Assembly (NCBI GenBank): GCA_003635195.1 | Contig: PYIY01000173.1 | Span: forward strand, 33,341-97,340 | DNA length: 64,000 bases | Source of the DNA: Candidatus Poribacteria bacterium | Lineage (GTDB): Bacteria; Poribacteria; WGA-4E; WGA-3G | Direction of reading: 5' to 3' | Shown: positions 60,623-64,000 of the stretch, one piece after another | Position numbering within the stretch: the stretch's first letter is position 1 | How the letters are laid out: each line of letters opens with the position of its first letter | The notes under the pieces: generated by a model | What the model was told of the DNA's origin: nothing | What the model saw: only the letters and a program-made list of their open reading frames with translations | Database searches by the model: none | Translations under genes and position numbers: made by a program

Positions 60623-62221
60623 CTATTGTTTTATTCTTGTTGAAGGACGTTCTTGCACCACAGGAATAACGTAACTCCGAATCGTCAGTCCATTTATTGT
60701 CTCTGTCTCTGTACGCGGTTCCGGTGCCTCGCGGTGATCGAACACAACGTAGTAGCCCTCTGTTACGCCTTCTGTCGCCAGATACGCCGCGAGTTGTTGC
60801 TTCTGGTCGGTATAACCTCTTTTGCTTCTCCAGATCTTTGTTTCAACGACATATTTTCTCTGGTTGTGAAGAATGATCAGATCCATCCTGCCGCGTCCGG
60901 TTGGGACTTCCATATACATTGCCCCGTTCACGCTGGTAACGAACTGATCCAGATAGGCGAAAAGGAGATGCTGTCCGATGAATTCTTGCGGTGTTTCAGG
61001 GACTTGTAGGATCCTGAACCCTGCGCGGGCAATAAAGTCTCGGAAGTTATCTAAAAGCCGTTCCATCTGAATGTGTCCGGTGTCGGTGAGATACTGAAAT
61101 CCATCGGTGTCTTCGGGAAAGTAGTCGCGCTCCAATCCGTTGACTATCGGTTTGAATGCTTGTATGATACGGTGCAGGTAAATCGGATTGACAATCTCGC
61201 ATCTTCTGTCAGCACCTCTCGTGATGACACCATAGGTAGCAAGTTCATTGATAATGTCATTGTCGGGATTGAATTGCACGCTGTTCTCATAGGAGACGAT
61301 TTGCATGAGTATCGTTTCAAAGCGGCGATCCCTACGGATATTGGTCAAGAGATGTTCAATGTTAGTGTTCCGTTCCTCCAAGAGTTGTCGGTGTACTTGT
61401 GAAAAATGTGTCATTGTGAATGTTTCAGTTTTCAGAATGTCCATTTCTTCTGTGAGTACCTGCGCGAATCGGTTAACAAGGAAGGGTTGGCCTCCTGTCT
61501 GTTTGTGAATGGCTGCAGTCACTTCCGGCGCAAAAGCCTGTCCGACCTCAGCGGTATATTGCCCAAACAGTTCTTGTACCTGTGCAAGCGTGAAGTTGGG
61601 CAACACAAAATTGTCATGGATATTAAACGGAGAGACAGAACGATCATAGTTGAGTTGCGCGATGCTCTTGACACCGACAATGCCAAGACTGTGGGGACAT
61701 CGGGGAGAAGTCCTGGAGATATAGATGCGGCGGAGCGCATACAAGAAATCGCTCACGATTGCCGGAGGAATGCCATCGAACTCATCAATGAGGAGGACAA
61801 CCTGTTGATTTTCTAACACCTTCGCCAATGCCCTAAACCCTCTGAGCATTGACACATTGTCGGTTAGGGTTGTGTTTTCTAAAAAATCTCTTAACGTCTC
61901 GGAAGGTTCTTCTCCGCGTTTGTAGTAAATATTCTCGATTTCCTCGCGGATATCTTCGGTGAGATTACTATAAAAATCGGAAGGGGCAAGGTTTTTATAT
62001 GCCTCAAAATCTAAATGAATAGGAAGGTAGGTCGGCGCCTCTGAGGCAAGGATATCCATAGCGGCGTAGAAGAAGGTTGTCTTTCCTGTTTGCCGGGGTG
62101 CGAAAATGACGATATAACGTCCCTCTTTGACGCGTTTAATAAACTCGGTGAGTTCTTCCGTGCGGGGGACAACGTAATGCTGTTCAGGGTTCACAGGTCC
62201 CTGCGTACCAAATCTTCTCAT
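60623..62221 (-). CDS. AAA-ATPase with C-terminal PD-(D/E)XK nuclease-like domain, copy B
   Basis: A 532-residue paralogue of the 55410-57029 protein, clearly alignable along its length: Walker A FAPRQTGKTTFF, Walker B VVLLIDEFDGIPP, and GRGRMDLIILHNQRKYVVETKIW with D, E and K of the nuclease-like core. The start at 62221 is chosen by alignment with copy A (MRxFGTxG); the frame opens with GTG five codons earlier and the RBS is poor. The two copies flank gmhA, the PIN fusion and the permease gene. A 254-bp gap with nothing recognised precedes it. Confidence 0.85.
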   Translation of the reverse strand: MRRFGTQGPVNPEQHYVVPRTEELTEFIKRVKEGRYIVIFAPRQTGKTTFFYAAMDILASEAPTYLPIHLDFEAYKNLAPSDFYSNLTEDIREEIENIYYKRGEEPSETLRDFLENTTLTDNVSMLRGFRALAKVLENQQVVLLIDEFDGIPPAIVSDFLYALRRIYISRTSPRCPHSLGIVGVKSIAQLNYDRSVSPFNIHDNFVLPNFTLAQVQELFGQYTAEVGQAFAPEVTAAIHKQTGGQPFLVNRFAQVLTEEMDILKTETFTMTHFSQVHRQLLEERNTNIEHLLTNIRRDRRFETILMQIVSYENSVQFNPDNDIINELATYGVITRGADRRCEIVNPIYLHRIIQAFKPIVNGLERDYFPEDTDGFQYLTDTGHIQMERLLDNFRDFIARAGFRILQVPETPQEFIGQHLLFAYLDQFVTSVNGAMYMEVPTGRGRMDLIILHNQRKYVVETKIWRSKRGYTDQKQQLAAYLATEGVTEGYYVVFDHREAPEPRTETETINGLTIRSYVIPVVQERPSTRIKQ

Positions 62222-62489
62222 ATAGCCGAATCTCACTAAGATACGGGTTCATTTACGAAACCGACAAATGTTACCACAACCACATTAAAATAATACGGCA
62301 TTTGCAAAGAAGATTCAAGAGGAAAATATACCTGAAAAAGGGAAGAGGGCAGATACGAACACCTATCCTTACAGAATTTTGTTTCAATCACTATTAACAT
62401 CCGAGCGATTTTCTTCTGTCTCCCCAAAGTTGGAAATAACTAACGAATCTTGGATGTTTATATGCCATTAGTATTGACCTTCTCTACGA

Positions 62490-62861
62490 TTATTTCTGGT
62501 TCACCGGTGTAAGCGTGAGTTCCCATAGAAGGAGCGTACCGTTGGTGCTTGCGCTGGCGAGCATTGAACCATCGGGACTAAACGCTACGCTCAAGACCCG
62601 ATCGGTATGCCCTGTGAGCCAATCAAGTTCTTCGCCAGTCTGTGCATCGTAGAGCCAAATCCCAATACCACTTGCCACCGCCAGACGTGTGCCATCTGGC
62701 GAATACACGACCTTCGATATCCTCCCTTTCCCGAGGCGCGCTTTTGCCCCTTTGGGTAAACTCCATTGCATGGACGCTTGATATTGGGCAAAGGTGTCGG
62801 ATGAAGAAAATATTGACATTAGGAGTAGTGTTGAGAGTATAGAAACCAACGTATTTTTCAT
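62490..62861 (-). CDS. Small two-blade WD40-like secreted protein
   Basis: The 123-residue protein has a signal peptide (NTLVSILSTLLLMSIFSSSDTFA) and then two WD40-type blades: VVYSPDGTRLAVASGIGIWLYDAQTGEEL and VAFSPDGSMLASASTNGTLLLWEL, ending at LTPVNQK. A propeller needs more blades, so this is a truncated member or must assemble with others. AAGGAAA lies upstream of the ATG at 62861; the open frame extends 16 codons further without RBS. Many-blade versions are usual in this lineage. Confidence 0.7.
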   Translation of the reverse strand: MKNTLVSILSTLLLMSIFSSSDTFAQYQASMQWSLPKGAKARLGKGRISKVVYSPDGTRLAVASGIGIWLYDAQTGEELDWLTGHTDRVLSVAFSPDGSMLASASTNGTLLLWELTLTPVNQK

Positions 62862-62936
62862 TGTGAAAATTTCCTTATCTAACAGGAGATATTGAATCAG
62901 GATAATCAACAGGTTTCGGACTTACATAACGTATTG

Positions 62937-62990
62937 AAAAAAAAGATGTGATGGCATTTGGCAGCAAGTCTACTCACCATCACACCTCGG
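62937..62990 (-). terminator. Orphan hairpin terminator, second copy of the 43-bp repeat
   Basis: GTGATGG (62948-62954)/CCATCAC (62977-62983) form the stem and eight Ts (minus strand, 62944-62937) follow, so this copy is a better terminator than the one at 60563-60615. No minus-strand gene ends here: the nearest upstream stretch (63000-63530) holds no convincing minus-strand coding region. It may mark a deleted gene or a moved 3' end. Confidence 0.7.
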
Positions 62991-63178
62991 GCGGTTCCTT
63001 TGGAAACGTTCTTAAATCCATACCCCAGAGCAATCCGAGTTACCGTTATTTTTCGGAAACCAGTTCTGTGACAGATGAAATACCAAAGAAAATCCTTTCA
63101 ACCTTTGAGAACGCAACTGAAATGCGACATGAATTGTCCAAACGACTCTATAGTTACATTAAGGCGTATATATTTTAA
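62948..63178 (+). other. Doubtful 76-codon ORF
   Basis: The frame opens with GTG within the hairpin repeat and has no RBS. Its later part (VTDEIPKKILSTFENATEMRHELSKRLYSYIKAYIF) looks helical and could be the end of a lost gene, but nothing is recognised. Listed because no better explanation exists for the stretch. Confidence 0.2.
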
Positions 63179-63280
63179 TTTGAAAAAAATAAAAAATTGG
63201 CGTATTATAACTTAAGTGGCAGCGATTTTTTAGCATAGCAGATTTTATACTGGATCTCAGAATTAATGAGACACTTGGCA

Positions 63281-63310
63281 CCGGCACGGTTGGGAAAACG
63301 TGCCTACCGT
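63281..63310. repeat. REP-like palindrome, degenerate copy 3
   Basis: GGCACGGTT (63283-63291), 4-nt loop and AAACGTGCC (63296-63304), then TACCG. Eight of nine arm positions pair. The layout agrees with copies at 151-183 and 18729-18760. The rest of the 352-bp gap 63179-63530 has no coding or RNA feature that I can support. Confidence 0.6.
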
Positions 63311-63530
63311 GGAGGGTGGAGTGTCTGTTTATTTCTAAATTTTACTATAGTTGTTGACTGAGATATTCAGACGGGAGTCCGTGCTTGACTTGATAACGGT
63401 AGTTCTATCCTTTGTCATGCCTACGCGCGTTCCGTTTTGCACGGAGCGTCTTGTCGTGGGCTGTTTTTGTTGGTACATCGAACGGATAGAAAAACAAGAA
63501 CTGATATAATTTAGGAAAATGGAGGCGTTT

Positions 63531-64000
63531 ATGGAACGAGTCATTGAAAATGTAAATATACTTTAGCCATTTTTTTCATACTTTTACTGTTTTTTGGCAC
63601 ATATCTCCGAGGTGATGCGGCTGTTACACCTGTGAGTGAGCGCACGCCGCAGGTGCGGGATGCGATTGTTGCCACGGTGCCGGGCATCGACACCGCTGCC
63701 GACGTGACCGAAGCGCACCTCGCAGCGATTACCACACTTAACATGCGGCAGAAAAATATCGCAACCCTGAAAGCAGATGATTTTGATGGACTTACCGCAC
63801 TGAGCAGTCTCAATCTGCATAACAACCAACTCCGTTGTTCATAGATGGTACAAGCGTTACGCGTTCTGTCGCGGAAAGTACCGCTGCAGCTACAAACATC
63901 GGCGCAGCGATTCCTGCAAGAGATGCTGAAAACGACACATTGACCTACACACTGAGTGGCGCGGATGCGAGTGCGTTTGATATTGACACTGCCACTGGAC
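63531..64000 (+). pseudogene. Broken leucine-rich-repeat / cadherin-like secreted protein gene, runs off window
   Basis: GGAGG five nucleotides ahead of ATG 63531 marks a real start, but the frame (MERVIENV) hits a stop at 63564-63566. One base out of frame a perfect signal peptide continues (KYTLAIFFILLLFFGTYLRGDAAV). Then come SERTPQVRDAIVATVPGIDTAADVTEAHL and a leucine-rich repeat (LKADDFDGLTALSSLNLHNNQL), ending at a stop at 63842-63844. In another frame a cadherin-like domain starts at once (FIDGTSVTRSVAES, then LTYTLSGADASAFDIDTATG) and leaves the window. Two frame breaks within 300 bp mean a pseudogene, an assembly fault, or a deletion joining two parts. Intact relatives would be large surface adhesins. 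Confidence 0.7.

Overview
The window reads as a chromosomal segment of a Gram-negative-type bacterium, most likely Candidatus Poribacteria or a close relative. This is an inference from gene content: paired AAA-ATPase/PD-(D/E)XK proteins, a small WD40 protein with the GIWLYDAQTGEEL signature, LamG-like secreted proteins sharing one C-terminal motif, secreted beta-propeller, S55-peptidase and PEGA proteins, and a DUF4212/SSS symporter. No rRNA or tRNA gene was seen. Promoters resemble the sigma-70 consensus (TTGACA-N17/18-TATAAT), several of them near perfect.

Region 1 (1-2.8 kb) is an accessory patch: gene remnants, an AT-rich two-gene module (DxD nucleotidyltransferase overlapping a DUF262/GmrS-like protein) bracketed by a 49-bp imperfect direct repeat, and a HigA-like antitoxin without a toxin. 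Region 2 (3-18.7 kb) is mostly housekeeping: acs, a TPP-domain protein, the primary sigma factor, an Nfu Fe-S carrier, a beta-RFAP-synthase-like GHMP protein, a TolC/MacA/MacB-ATPase operon without its permease, a pseudocaspase-PEGA membrane protein, truD, a 7Fe-ferredoxin fused to a membrane protein, and bioA. Region 3 (18.8-33.3 kb) has a secreted beta-propeller, an S55 (SpoIVB-type) protein, glpK with an NtrB/NtrC-type two-component pair, a TonB-dependent receptor with a rhodanese, and a squalene-hopene-cyclase-like enzyme followed by a family 2 glycosyltransferase.

Region 4 (33.3-50.2 kb) is the centrepiece: a minus-strand type II secretion operon in the order E, LamG-like protein, F, F-prime chimera, G, H, I, J, K, L (PilM-PilN fusion), M, D. 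It is followed by two further secreted proteins with their own promoters. All three secreted proteins end in the same short motif (KLxTxWGSxK-like), and a fourth copy survives as a gene relic. The operon has three unusual parts: a pseudopilin-like N terminus joined to duplicated GspF segments, a GspK with four VNINTA units, and a GspD with about six N1-like repeats.

Region 5 (50.4-64 kb) carries a HEAT-repeat protein, a DUF3352 protein, an acetate-type SSS/DUF4212 symporter that may functionally link to acs, gmhA, a PIN toxin fused to an antitoxin-like tail, a Fbp-type double permease, two AAA/PD-(D/E)XK paralogues, duplicated hairpin terminators, a two-repeat WD40 protein and a broken LRR/cadherin-type gene running off the window end. 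The strongest candidates for something new are the C-terminal motif family around the T2SS, the GspF/pseudopilin chimera, and the nucleotidyltransferase-DUF262 island.
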